Assembly: GCA_003661865.1 (NCBI GenBank)
Contig: QMWY01000035.1
Coordinates: 1 to 8,850, forward strand
DNA from: Thermoprotei archaeon
GTDB taxonomy: Archaea > Thermoproteota > Thermoprotei_A > Sulfolobales > Ignisphaeraceae
Length of the DNA: 8,850 bases
Direction: 5' to 3'
A program made the position numbers and the translations under genes. This document shows, in pieces, positions 1-6,404 of the stretch (within the stretch, counting starts at the first letter, position 1; each line of letters begins with the position of its first letter). Under the pieces are notes generated by a model. The model did no database searches, was not told the origin of the DNA, and worked only from the letters and a program-made list of their open reading frames with translations.

Positions 1-2
1 AC

Positions 3-578
3 ATAGTGCTGGGTGTCGACACCGAGGCCGTGAAGCCCGAGGAGGAGAAGGGGGTCGTGCCCCCCGAGGTACACGGCGTTAGGTTCATGACCGTGGCGTT
101 CTACAGCGGTGAGAACCCGCTGCCCCTCCGCGGCAGCGAGATCGACGAAGCCTTCAAGGAGATCCTGGCTATTACTCGGTGGGGCGAGCTAGACGTCCTC
201 TTCATAGATACCCCGCCCGGCATATCCAACGAGATCCTAGACCTCCTCAGCTATATACCCCGAGTCGAGACGCTGGTAGTAACGACTCCTAGCCCCCTAG
301 CTATACGCTCCACGATACGCCTGGTTAAGATGCTTAGAGATGCCGATGAAGACGTGGTGGGTGCAGTGGTAAACATGGTGGGTAGAGGGGTAGCAGATGC
401 CAAGAGGTTGCTAAGGGAGTTAGGCATGGAGATACTAGGGGAGATCCCTATGGATCCTGAGGTAGATGGCGTTCTCGGGGATCCAAATAGGCTCCTGAGG
501 ACTAGGTTTGGGAAGGCTGTTGCTAATGTACTTACCCGGTTTGCCTTCACCTCCTCCGAGACTTTGAGGAGAAGATAG
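3..578 (+). CDS. hypB: Mrp/MinD-type HypB, nickel chaperone for [NiFe] hydrogenase maturation (5' partial)
   Basis: The reading frame is open to the left edge, so the true start and the Walker A loop lie outside the window; about 191 residues remain. Counting from the GTG at position 6, visible features are a GVVPPEVHG stretch (16-24), PLRGSEI (40-46), the extended Walker B LFIDTPPG (65-72) and VVNM (121-124), which fits the base-recognition region of SIMIBI ATPases. From memory, the GVVPP-VHG, PLRG-EI and L-ITRW-ELD wording matches the atypical Mrp-like HypB of Thermococcus kodakarensis more closely than ordinary Mrp/NBP35 iron-sulfur carriers. That protein uses ATP to help HypA load nickel into the hydrogenase large subunit. 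The nearby nikR and hydBGDA genes support the same role. The last 32 bases overlap convergently with a minus-strand gene. The first half is GC-richer (about 62%) than the second (about 52%). The alternative is a generic Mrp-family ATPase. Confidence 0.85.
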   Translation: MVLGVDTEAVKPEEEKGVVPPEVHGVRFMTVAFYSGENPLPLRGSEIDEAFKEILAITRWGELDVLFIDTPPGISNEILDLLSYIPRVETLVVTTPSPLAIRSTIRLVKMLRDADEDVVGAVVNMVGRGVADAKRLLRELGMEILGEIPMDPEVDGVLGDPNRLLRTRFGKAVANVLTRFAFTSSETLRRR

Positions 579-831
579 TTTTCGTAGCGTTCACAACCCA
601 TCGCCAGTTGATGAGTAGGTGTGCGATTCCGAGGATTGTGAATGCTATGGATGAGTAGTTATGTATAGCGATCCACTGCTTCCTTGGAATACCTAGTATA
701 AGCGTTCTGCCAAGGGCTCTACATCCATACTCAAGCTGATTTATAAACAGTAGGAAACCTGTGACTGTCGCCACTACCCACACAATAGTTAATAGGATGA
801 AGATGCTGTAGCACGCTATGAACCTATCCAT
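547..831 (-). CDS. Small two-helix membrane protein, DUF4405/cytochrome b561-like
   Basis: This 94-residue protein has two hydrophobic segments, about residues 6-30 and 59-79, and an Arg-rich cytoplasmic-like tail ending SKSRRR. The second part, W-I-A-I-H57-N ... G-I-A-H71-L-L-I-N-W-R-W, resembles the DUF4405 pattern, whose two histidines are thought to bind haem in cytochrome b561-like membrane proteins. I chose the ATG at 831 because GGTG lies a short way upstream; a GTG at 846 would add five residues. The 3' end overlaps hypB convergently by 32 bases. The position in a hydrogenase-nickel locus suggests a possible membrane redox or metal link, but that is inference. DUF4405 proteins often have more helices, so this could be a single structural module. 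The assignment rests on pattern only. Confidence 0.6.
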   Translation of the reverse strand: MDRFIACYSIFILLTIVWVVATVTGFLLFINQLEYGCRALGRTLILGIPRKQWIAIHNYSSIAFTILGIAHLLINWRWVVNATKTIFSSKSRRR

Positions 832-900
832 AGTGGTGCACCGCACCGAAGTGGTAGAAGGATTTGTAACCTTTTACGTAGCTGGGGATAGCCGCCATGC

Positions 901-1671
901 CTACCCAAAAGTCCTTAGCATAGCGTAGATCCTGAGGTTATCGTACTCGTCCACAACCTCCCCCATCCTCATCCTAAGCGTTACCACCTTGGGCTCACCT
1001 GGCTTAACCTTGACCCCCTTTATATGAGCTGACCACTCTGGTGAGCTACGCCCATTAACCGTGGCGAAAAGTGTCAGGGATACGCTAATGGGCCTGGAAT
1101 ACCTATTCTCGAGAACGAAATCTATTACTAGCAGAGTTGCGTTTCTCATAACGAACATCTCTCTAATCGCAAGGCTACGTATGTAGACACTTTCAAATGC
1201 ATCGATGTACGCTACGCAACGCGCCCTAACGGTTCTGTGTAGCACAGGGTATGTGCATACATCGAAGAAGTCAGGTGTTACCATCACACTACGGTTCTCA
1301 CCTGTGTAGGGAATCGTTAGGTTGAATACTCGGAGTCTTATGGAGGTCTCTACGATCCGCGTTTCGTAGGGCTTGAAGAGATTCTTTACGTATTGCACTT
1401 CTAAGAGATCGCTGTAGAGTATGAATGCCTCAATAGTTCTCGAGGAGTTATTGAGGATCTTCACCTTGGGCAGCATGATAGGGCTGCTGCGATCGCTAAA
1501 GCTCGTATTTATTGAAAGCGGTACAAGAGGGTTTCCACCCTTCTCAAAAGGGGCTATGTAAATAGCCGCGATAGAGGGGGTGTTTAGTTCACCGAGCACT
1601 AGCCCTAGGGGTAGTCCTATCGTTATGCCTAGTATGAGTACCAGTAGTAAGCGCGTAGAAGCCGCTGCCAC
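901..1671 (-). CDS. Exported or membrane-anchored protein of unknown function
   Basis: I do not recognise this 256-residue protein. It begins with a positively charged start and a hydrophobic stretch (about residues 7-27, rich in Leu, Ile and Gly) that would serve as a signal peptide or N-terminal anchor. The rest is hydrophilic and beta-rich, with alternating hydrophobic residues. It carries six Asn-X-Ser/Thr sequons (N55, N74, N75, N117, N126, N177), as expected for a glycosylated archaeal surface protein, and only two cysteines (C139, C152), which could form a disulfide. The blocks around residues 68-115 and 180-235 look like two Ig/CARDB-like beta-sandwich domains; this is inference from strand pattern only. 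The start is a GTG with a TATA-like element about 40 bases upstream. It lies between nikR and the DUF4405-like gene, all on the minus strand, so it may belong to the nickel-hydrogenase locus, but no sequence motif shows that. Confidence 0.65.
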   Translation of the reverse strand: MAAASTRLLLVLILGITIGLPLGLVLGELNTPSIAAIYIAPFEKGGNPLVPLSINTSFSDRSSPIMLPKVKILNNSSRTIEAFILYSDLLEVQYVKNLFKPYETRIVETSIRLRVFNLTIPYTGENRSVMVTPDFFDVCTYPVLHRTVRARCVAYIDAFESVYIRSLAIREMFVMRNATLLVIDFVLENRYSRPISVSLTLFATVNGRSSPEWSAHIKGVKVKPGEPKVVTLRMRMGEVVDEYDNLRIYAMLRTFG

Positions 1672-1707
1672 GGTTCAGAACTCATGTATAGCGAAGCGCA
1701 ACACGTA

Positions 1708-1716
1708 GATATAAGG
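1708..1716 (-). promoter_or_regulatory. TATA-like element upstream of the exported-protein gene
   Basis: On the minus strand this reads CCTTATATC, an archaeal TATA-box-like sequence centred about 40 bases before the GTG at 1671. Initiation some 25 bases downstream would leave a leader of about 15 bases. No clear purine-rich BRE precedes it, so confidence is low. Confidence 0.35.
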
Positions 1717-1736
1717 AGACGATTACCTCGCTATAG

Positions 1737-2150
1737 CTATACGCTCATGAGCATTAGCCTAACCACCTTGACTCCCCGAACCCTATTCAGCTCCTCTATA
1801 AGCTTCCTAATCTCCTCGCTCTCTCCCCTTACTATAACTATAAGCATGCAGTTCTCAGGGTCTAGATGGACATGTACGGTACTCACAATGACATCTAGGT
1901 GCTTGTGCTGAACATCTGTGAGCTCTTCATCAGCTCCGGGAACTTCATGGCTGTATATGATTCCTATGGCCCCAACGACCTTGCCTCCCAGCCTCCACCT
2001 ATGCTCAGCTATGAACAGACGTAGAGCCTCCTGGATAAGCCGGGATTTGCTCTCTATCCCTAGCCTCCTCATACACTCCTCGAGGTCCTTGGCTAGGTCC
2101 TTAGGTATGTAGACACCGAAGCGCGCCCCCTCAGATGAGTGGGAGATCAA
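1737..2150 (-). CDS. nikR: NikR, nickel-responsive transcriptional regulator
   Basis: With the chosen TTG start the protein has 137 residues, the normal NikR length. The N-terminal ribbon-helix-helix DNA-binding domain spans about residues 8-54: strand RFGVYIP, then helices through KDLAKDLEECMRRLG and SKSRLIQEALRLFI. The C-terminal ACT-like domain holds the nickel site: H82 (in VQHKH), H93 and H95 (in VHVHLD) and C101. Their spacing of 11, 2 and 6 equals that of Escherichia coli NikR H76, H87, H89 and C95, so nickel sensing should be intact. A longer frame begins with GTG at 2183, but the TTG at 2150 has GGAGGTG seven bases upstream, and a TATA-like element at 2187-2195 would start the transcript downstream of that GTG. 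The gene is divergent from hydBGDA, a nickel-enzyme operon, which it probably controls together with itself. Confidence 0.93.
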   Translation of the reverse strand: MISHSSEGARFGVYIPKDLAKDLEECMRRLGIESKSRLIQEALRLFIAEHRWRLGGKVVGAIGIIYSHEVPGADEELTDVQHKHLDVIVSTVHVHLDPENCMLIVIVRGESEEIRKLIEELNRVRGVKVVRLMLMSV

Positions 2151-2157
2151 GTAGGTG

Positions 2158-2164
2158 CACCTCC
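2158..2164 (-). promoter_or_regulatory. Strong Shine-Dalgarno site that fixes the nikR TTG start
   Basis: The minus strand reads GGAGGTG, seven bases before the TTG at 2150-2148. It lies partly within a perfect 10-bp palindrome, AGGTGCACCT (2153-2162), so the ribosome site could fold back on itself or serve as a protein-binding half-site pair. Confidence 0.6.
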
Positions 2165-2180
2165 AATGACTATCTCGCAC

Positions 2181-2202
2181 CACCTCCCTATTAAGAGAGG
2201 TG
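2181..2202. promoter_or_regulatory. Imperfect 22-bp inverted repeat, candidate NikR operator
   Basis: The arms CACCTC (2181-2186) and GAGGTG (2197-2202) are perfect and separated by 10 bases. Further matches inside make 18 of 22 positions symmetric. The repeat lies between the divergent nikR and hydB genes and straddles the TATA-like core, where a bound dimeric or tetrameric ribbon-helix-helix repressor would block initiation on both sides. AGGTG/CACCT half-sites recur at 2153-2162 and 2236-2240. Caution: GAGGTG is also a Shine-Dalgarno word. The site does not resemble the E. coli NikR operator. Confidence 0.4.
2187..2195 (-). promoter_or_regulatory. TATA-like element for nikR, possibly shared by the divergent hyd operon
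   Basis: The sequence is CTTAATAGG on the minus strand and CCTATTAAG on the plus strand. Minus-strand initiation about 25 bases on would fall near 2165, just before the Shine-Dalgarno site. On the plus strand the same TATTAA core would give a start near 2218, a leader of about 27 bases to the ATG at 2245. It sits inside the inverted repeat at 2181-2202. Confidence 0.45.
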
Positions 2203-2226
2203 TAGCTCGGAAGCGGATATACGCAG

Positions 2227-2234
2227 TATTAATA
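2227..2234 (+). promoter_or_regulatory. Alternative TATA-like element for the hyd operon
   Basis: TATTAATA is the most AT-rich word before hydB. If used, transcription would start near 2257, downstream of the ATG at 2245, and translation would then have to begin at the ATG at 2290. It therefore competes with the TATA-like core at 2187-2195 as the hyd promoter. Confidence 0.3.
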
Positions 2235-2244
2235 AAGGTGAGGA

Positions 2245-3279
2245 ATGGAGTGCACCAGGGGTTCTGTGCAGGGCCGTGAAGGCGGCTGGATGCTTTACAA
2301 GGGTAGCGATATACTTGCGGACCTCTACCGAGCCCTAGTTTCAAAGGGATTCAGGGTGGTGGCTCCCGTTAGGAGGGGCTGGGCCCATATCCTCGCACCG
2401 GTCGACAACCCGGAGGAGATTGACCTCGATTTCGTCAGAACCGTTAATAGCCCAAAGCACTTCCTCTACCCACCTAGCGAACCCGTATTCACGTGGAGAA
2501 GGCGTAGCGGGGAACTGGTTTTTGAAGAACCGTTCCAAGATCCTCCGGAGCCAATAGCGTTCCTAGGTATCAAACCCTGTGATGCAAACGCTATTGCGCT
2601 GCTCGACGAGGTGCTCATTAGGTGGGGTGGGGATCCCTATTACGCCTCTAGAAGGAGTAGGAGCTTTGCAGCGGTCTTCGACTGCAGAAGATGGGATAGG
2701 TACTGCTTCTGCGAGTCCCTAGGGTATAGGGTGCCTATCGTGGGGAGCTACGATATATGGGTTGTTGAGGATGATGGAGAGGTGTTTCTGAGGGCTTCAA
2801 CGAGTAAGGGTGGCGAGGTTCTAGGGATGCTGAATACCGCTCCCGCGCCCCACCCGCCCCGGATCAGGAGGCTTGGCACTGATAGGCTTGGGAAGGAGCT
2901 TATCGATAGGCTTGCAAGGTTCTACGAATCGGATAGGTGGAGAGAGGTTAGTAGAAGATGCCTCCTCTGCGGAGGCTGCACATCTAGTTGTCCAACGTGT
3001 ACCTGCTTCGATACGCGTGACGATCCCTTACCTGACCTCTCGCAAGGGATAAGGATGAGACTCTGGACATCATGCGTTCTCAGGAGCTTCACCATGGTTG
3101 CTGGGGGAAGAGTTGTTAGGAGGTCTCGGGAGGAGAGATTCAAGTTCAGGTACTTCCACAAACTGGTCTTCTCTAAAGAGAGACTGGGTAGGTACCTATG
3201 CGTTGGCTGTGGCAGATGCTCAGCCCAGTGCCCAGCAGGTATAGACATGGTTGAGGTGGTTAGGAGTGTTGCGGGTTAA
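2245..3279 (+). CDS. hydB: Group 3b [NiFe] hydrogenase (sulfhydrogenase) beta subunit, iron-sulfur protein
   Basis: This subunit carries electrons between the FAD subunit HydG and the small subunit HydD in the cytosolic heterotetramer. In 344 residues it shows the family's N-terminal domain with KPCD (C112) and the C147/C154-F-C156 stretch. Two [4Fe-4S] motifs follow: CLLCGGCTSSCP (C239, C242, C245, C249) and CVGCGRCSAQCP (C319, C322, C325, C329). The length suits the HydB family. It is the first gene of hydB-G-D-A, the order seen in Pyrococcus furiosus hydrogenase I, and overlaps hydG by 14 bases. The ATG at 2245 has GGTGA just upstream. The ATG at 2290, sixteen codons in, begins the part that looks conserved (MLYKGSD) and is a real alternative start. 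Expression is probably nickel-controlled through the adjacent nikR. Confidence 0.93.
   Translation: MECTRGSVQGREGGWMLYKGSDILADLYRALVSKGFRVVAPVRRGWAHILAPVDNPEEIDLDFVRTVNSPKHFLYPPSEPVFTWRRRSGELVFEEPFQDPPEPIAFLGIKPCDANAIALLDEVLIRWGGDPYYASRRSRSFAAVFDCRRWDRYCFCESLGYRVPIVGSYDIWVVEDDGEVFLRASTSKGGEVLGMLNTAPAPHPPRIRRLGTDRLGKELIDRLARFYESDRWREVSRRCLLCGGCTSSCPTCTCFDTRDDPLPDLSQGIRMRLWTSCVLRSFTMVAGGRVVRRSREERFKFRYFHKLVFSKERLGRYLCVGCGRCSAQCPAGIDMVEVVRSVAG
3253..3259 (+). promoter_or_regulatory. Ribosome-binding site that decides the hydG start
   Basis: GAGGTGG inside the end of hydB lies six bases before the GTG at 3266. This favours that start over the TTG at 3251, which has no such site and would only add five residues. 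A TTG at 3269 is a less likely choice. Confidence 0.5.
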
Positions 3280-4081
3280 GAACCCCTTTATCCCCATCAA
3301 GGGGGTAGTGGAGGACGTTGCGGAGGAGGCACCGAGTGTCAGGAGCCTAAGGATAGCGCTAAGCGAAGAGATCGAGTATGCCCCAGGACAGTTCGTGATG
3401 ATAACTGTTCCCGGCTACGGTGAGGCCCCATTCGCTATAGCGTCTCCCCCAGGCAAGAGAAGGGTTATCGAGGTAACAGTTAGGCGCGTAGGTGATGTCA
3501 CAGGGGCTATACATAGGCTCGGTCCAGGGGACCTTATTGGTGTAAGGGGGCCTTTTGGAAAGGGCTTTCCGGTCGAGGAGCTGGAGGGTAAGAGCATAGT
3601 GGTAGTTGCAGGGGGTACAGGGATCCTCGGCGTATCATCGCTCCTATGGTATATCCATGGAAATAGGGATAGGTTCGGCGAGGTGATGCTGCTCTATGGT
3701 GCTAGGACACCGCGTGACATGATCAAGAGGAGAGAGGTCGAGGTATGGGGCAAGTTTATGAGAGTTATGCTTTCAGTTGATAGAACTGATGGTGAACCCT
3801 GGGATGGGCACGTAGGGTTCGTAACGGACCTGCTCGACAGGGTGGAGAGGCCTAGGGAACGCATCTATGTGCTTTGCGGGCCTCCTATGATGATGAGGGT
3901 TGCCTACAGCAAGCTCGTATCCCGGGGTGTATCACCGAGCTCCATCTACGTATCCCTTGAGAGGCACATGAGGTGCGGGATGGGTATCTGCGGCAGGTGC
4001 ATGCTCAGCAATGGGCTCTACGTCTGTAGAGAAGGCCCTGTTTTCAGATGCGATAGGATTCCCGAGAGGGAGATTGAGTAG
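3266..4081 (+). CDS. hydG: Group 3b [NiFe] hydrogenase gamma subunit, FAD/NAD(P)-binding reductase
   Basis: This 271-residue flavoprotein exchanges electrons between NAD(P)(H) and the HydB iron-sulfur chain. It has the ferredoxin-NADP reductase fold also seen in the dihydroorotate dehydrogenase electron-transfer subunit PyrK. The N-terminal flavin-binding barrel contains APGQFVMITVPG (39-50) and APFAIASPP (54-62, in the place of the usual P-F-S-I flavin motif). The nucleotide-binding domain contains VVVAGGTGILG (112-122) and LCGPPMMM (203-210). The C-terminal [2Fe-2S] motif is C237-GMGI-C242-GR-C245 with C254 completing the site, followed by GPVF, close to the P. furiosus HydG ending as I recall it. 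The stop codon shares its last base with the start of hydD, so translation is probably coupled. Whether NAD or NADP is preferred cannot be read from the sequence. Confidence 0.93.
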   Translation: MLRVKNPFIPIKGVVEDVAEEAPSVRSLRIALSEEIEYAPGQFVMITVPGYGEAPFAIASPPGKRRVIEVTVRRVGDVTGAIHRLGPGDLIGVRGPFGKGFPVEELEGKSIVVVAGGTGILGVSSLLWYIHGNRDRFGEVMLLYGARTPRDMIKRREVEVWGKFMRVMLSVDRTDGEPWDGHVGFVTDLLDRVERPRERIYVLCGPPMMMRVAYSKLVSRGVSPSSIYVSLERHMRCGMGICGRCMLSNGLYVCREGPVFRCDRIPEREIE

Positions 4082-4842
4082 TGGTGCGCAGGATCAGGAT
4101 CTGCATCTATAACCTAACAGGTTGTGAAGGCTGTGCACTACAGCTGATCAATACCATTGCCGAGGATGAGGAGCTGAGCAGGTATGTAGAGCTCCACGGG
4201 CACCTAATAGACAATGACGAGGTCATGGAATGCGATGTGGCTGTGGTGGATGGCTCGGTAACGACGCGACACGATGAGGAGCTGCTTAAGCGCATTAGGG
4301 AGAGAAGCAGGATCTTGGTGGCCCTCGGAACATGCGCGTCGATTGCGGGGCTCAACGCCCTCGCTGAAACCCTAGGCTTTGAAGAGGGTGTAAGGGCTGT
4401 GTACGGTGCTAGACCCGGGGTTGATCTCATTGGCGGTTCTAGGCCCCTAGAAGACGTTGTCGATGTGGATATCCAAGTACCTGGCTGCCCCCCAGTACCT
4501 AGTGAGCTCAGGGACTTGGTGCTCTCTCTGATCCTGGAGAGGAGATTTAGGCTCCCCGATAGTGCGGTGTGCCACGAGTGTAGAGCAAGGGGGCTTCCAT
4601 GTCTTCTCAAGAGAGGCATTCCTTGCCTAGGCCCCGCTACCCGTGCGGGGTGCAACGCTCTATGCATAGCGTTTCAGCAGCCATGCTGGGGCTGCCGAGG
4701 CCTTGCAGAGGATGTGTCGGCGGAGGCGTTGGCTGAGCTCTACGAGAAGCACGGTATAGATCGAAGGAGTGCTGCAAAGATGTTTAGGCTCTATCTATCG
4801 AAGACCCCGCTCGCCAAGGTAGTCTGGGGTGGTAAGGAGTGA
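4081..4842 (+). CDS. hydD: Group 3b [NiFe] hydrogenase delta (small) subunit
   Basis: The small subunit relays electrons between the NiFe site in HydA and HydB through iron-sulfur clusters. In 253 residues the proximal cluster ligands are visible as C15 and C18 (GCEGC), C85 (GTCAS) and C136 (VPGCPP). The C-terminal half has eight more cysteines for the medial and distal clusters: C164, C167, C174, C182, C191, C195, C202 and C205. There is no twin-arginine signal and no transmembrane tail, so the enzyme is cytosolic, as expected for group 3. It starts with GTG overlapping the hydG stop by one base and ends in a GTGA overlap with hydA. Nothing looks degraded. Confidence 0.95.
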   Translation: MVRRIRICIYNLTGCEGCALQLINTIAEDEELSRYVELHGHLIDNDEVMECDVAVVDGSVTTRHDEELLKRIRERSRILVALGTCASIAGLNALAETLGFEEGVRAVYGARPGVDLIGGSRPLEDVVDVDIQVPGCPPVPSELRDLVLSLILERRFRLPDSAVCHECRARGLPCLLKRGIPCLGPATRAGCNALCIAFQQPCWGCRGLAEDVSAEALAELYEKHGIDRRSAAKMFRLYLSKTPLAKVVWGGKE

Positions 4843-6128
4843 AGCTCTCGCTGAGGTCAGTACCTAGGATCGAGGGACATGCAGCTGTAGAGGTTATCAT
4901 TGACGATGCTGAGCGTAGGTGTAGAGCTGTTAGGCTCAAGGTGTTTGAGGGGCCACGCCTCTTCGAGTACGCTACCCATGGCAGATCTTGGTTCGAGATC
5001 CCAAGCATAGCCTCTAGGATATGCGGTGTATGTGGCTACGCACATGCAGTGTGCGCCGCTATGGCTGTAGAGGACGCCCTGGGCATAGAGGTTGATAGCA
5101 GTGCTGCCCTGATCCGGGAGTTAGCCCTAGAGCTCAATGCTATCGATAGCCACCTGCTTTACCTAGCGATTCTCATGGCGCCAGATGTGGCTACTGAACC
5201 TTGGGCTAAGAGTGTGTTTCTAGAGGCTCTTAGGCTTAGAAACGCTGTTGGAAAGATCGCGAAGAGGCTCTTTGGCGATAGGATCCATCCGCGGGGTATA
5301 GTGGTTGGCGGAGCTTCTATTCTTAAAGAGACCCGGGTTATGGAGGATGCTGAGGAGAGCCGTAGGCGTGTAGAGCACATTGCCGAGCAGCTTGGTACAG
5401 CTCTCCTTGAAGGACTTGGAGAGCTCAGGGAGCTAGTCGACGTGAGGATAATGCCAGTTGCTGCTGAGCCCGCAGGTAAGGAGATGTACCTTCTCGGGGG
5501 TGAGGGGATAGTAGTGGGCTCCTCATATAGGATCGGGAAGAGGTTCTACAGAAAGTACTTCGCGGAAGCTACCCTGAGCTACTCATCATCTAAAAAGACC
5601 CTCCTCTACGGCAGGGATCCCATCATCGTAGGGGCGGCAGCCCGGATTAGCGTACGCGGCTTAGCGACGCTAGGTTCTGAGGCTAGGAGTCTAGCCGAGA
5701 AGCTGAGGCTTGGAGGCAGCGCACCCAGCCCCCTAGATATCCCTTTAGCTCAGCTCGTAGAGGTTCTGGGCTTTGCTGAGAAGCTCCCTCACCTCATAGA
5801 CACAGCAGTTAGAGAAGTGAGGAGTATAGTGGAGACTACTTCTCCACCGAGTAGAAGCGGAAGTGGTCTCGCAATAGTTGAGGCGCCCCGCGGCCTTCTA
5901 TACCATAGCTACGGGCTTATTCACGGCGAGGTTGTTGACGCTGATATAGTTACGCCAACAGCGCATAACGTGGCTGCGACAGAGCTCTCTATAGAGAGCA
6001 TGGTGAATACAGCGCTTAACAGGGGCATAGCTACAGAGGAGATTAAGGATATGGTTGAGGTGTTGATCAGATCATTCGATCCATGCATCTCGTGCGCTGT
6101 TCATGTAACGATGCTTAGGGAGAGGTAA
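4839..6128 (+). CDS. hydA: Group 3b [NiFe] hydrogenase alpha (large, catalytic) subunit
   Basis: This 429-residue subunit holds the NiFe(CN)2CO centre that makes or splits H2. Related sulfhydrogenases also reduce elemental sulfur or polysulfide. All four metal-binding cysteines are present: R60-I-C62-GV-C65-GYAH69 near the N-terminus and D414-P-C416-IS-C419-AVH422 near the C-terminus. Family landmarks RIEGHA (10-15) and EAPRG (348-352) are also intact. The length is close to that of P. furiosus HydA (about 428). By family analogy a maturation protease would cut after H422, removing seven residues (VTMLRER) once nickel is inserted; no such protease gene is in the window. The GTG start overlaps the hydD stop by four bases with GGTAAGGA before it. 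It closes the operon; no further gene is tightly attached. Confidence 0.96.
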   Translation: MKLSLRSVPRIEGHAAVEVIIDDAERRCRAVRLKVFEGPRLFEYATHGRSWFEIPSIASRICGVCGYAHAVCAAMAVEDALGIEVDSSAALIRELALELNAIDSHLLYLAILMAPDVATEPWAKSVFLEALRLRNAVGKIAKRLFGDRIHPRGIVVGGASILKETRVMEDAEESRRRVEHIAEQLGTALLEGLGELRELVDVRIMPVAAEPAGKEMYLLGGEGIVVGSSYRIGKRFYRKYFAEATLSYSSSKKTLLYGRDPIIVGAAARISVRGLATLGSEARSLAEKLRLGGSAPSPLDIPLAQLVEVLGFAEKLPHLIDTAVREVRSIVETTSPPSRSGSGLAIVEAPRGLLYHSYGLIHGEVVDADIVTPTAHNVAATELSIESMVNTALNRGIATEEIKDMVEVLIRSFDPCISCAVHVTMLRER

Positions 6129-6164
6129 CGGATCAGCGCTGAACAATCTCCCTCTCTCGTATGG

Positions 6165-6181
6165 AGCTCTACAGAAGAGCT
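6165..6181 (+). terminator. Hairpin 1 after hydA, possible terminator or RNA-end structure
   Basis: AGCTCT and AGAGCT form a perfect 6-bp stem with a 5-base loop (ACAGA), 37 bases after the hydA stop, followed shortly by CCCTTT. There is no long T-tract, which archaeal terminators usually need, so the role is uncertain. Confidence 0.25.
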
Positions 6182-6214
6182 AAACCCTTTCCCGAGAACC
6201 ATTAGACATGTAGC

Positions 6215-6231
6215 TACCCGTGTATCGGGTA
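6215..6231 (+). terminator. Hairpin 2 after hydA, same geometry as hairpin 1
   Basis: TACCCG and CGGGTA form a perfect 6-bp stem with a 5-base loop (TGTAT), directly followed by CCCTTT. It starts exactly 50 bases after hairpin 1. The rest of the 276-base gap (6129-6404) holds only a GAAGTAG direct repeat (6310-6316 and 6323-6329) and no convincing gene. Confidence 0.25.
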
Positions 6232-6404
6232 CCCTTTGGATCACCAGGAACTATGGCATCGCAGGATCCTGTTACTTCTTCAGCGCATCCCGGTTATGCT
6301 CAGGTTAGTGAAGTAGACATCCGAAGTAGCATTCAGTACTACAAGCGTCAGCCGAGCACCAGTTCTAAAGTCCAGACGAGGCTAAACAGTAGTTGGTGGT
6401 GCCC

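Noticed and set aside
1684..2112. Plus-strand open frames opposite nikR
   Set aside because: They are Ser/Leu-rich antisense shadows of the well-supported nikR gene.
4107..4667. 186-codon minus-strand frame opposite hydD
   Set aside because: It is the complement of a gene with all its cysteine ligands; its Ser/Leu/Arg-rich translation matches no family.
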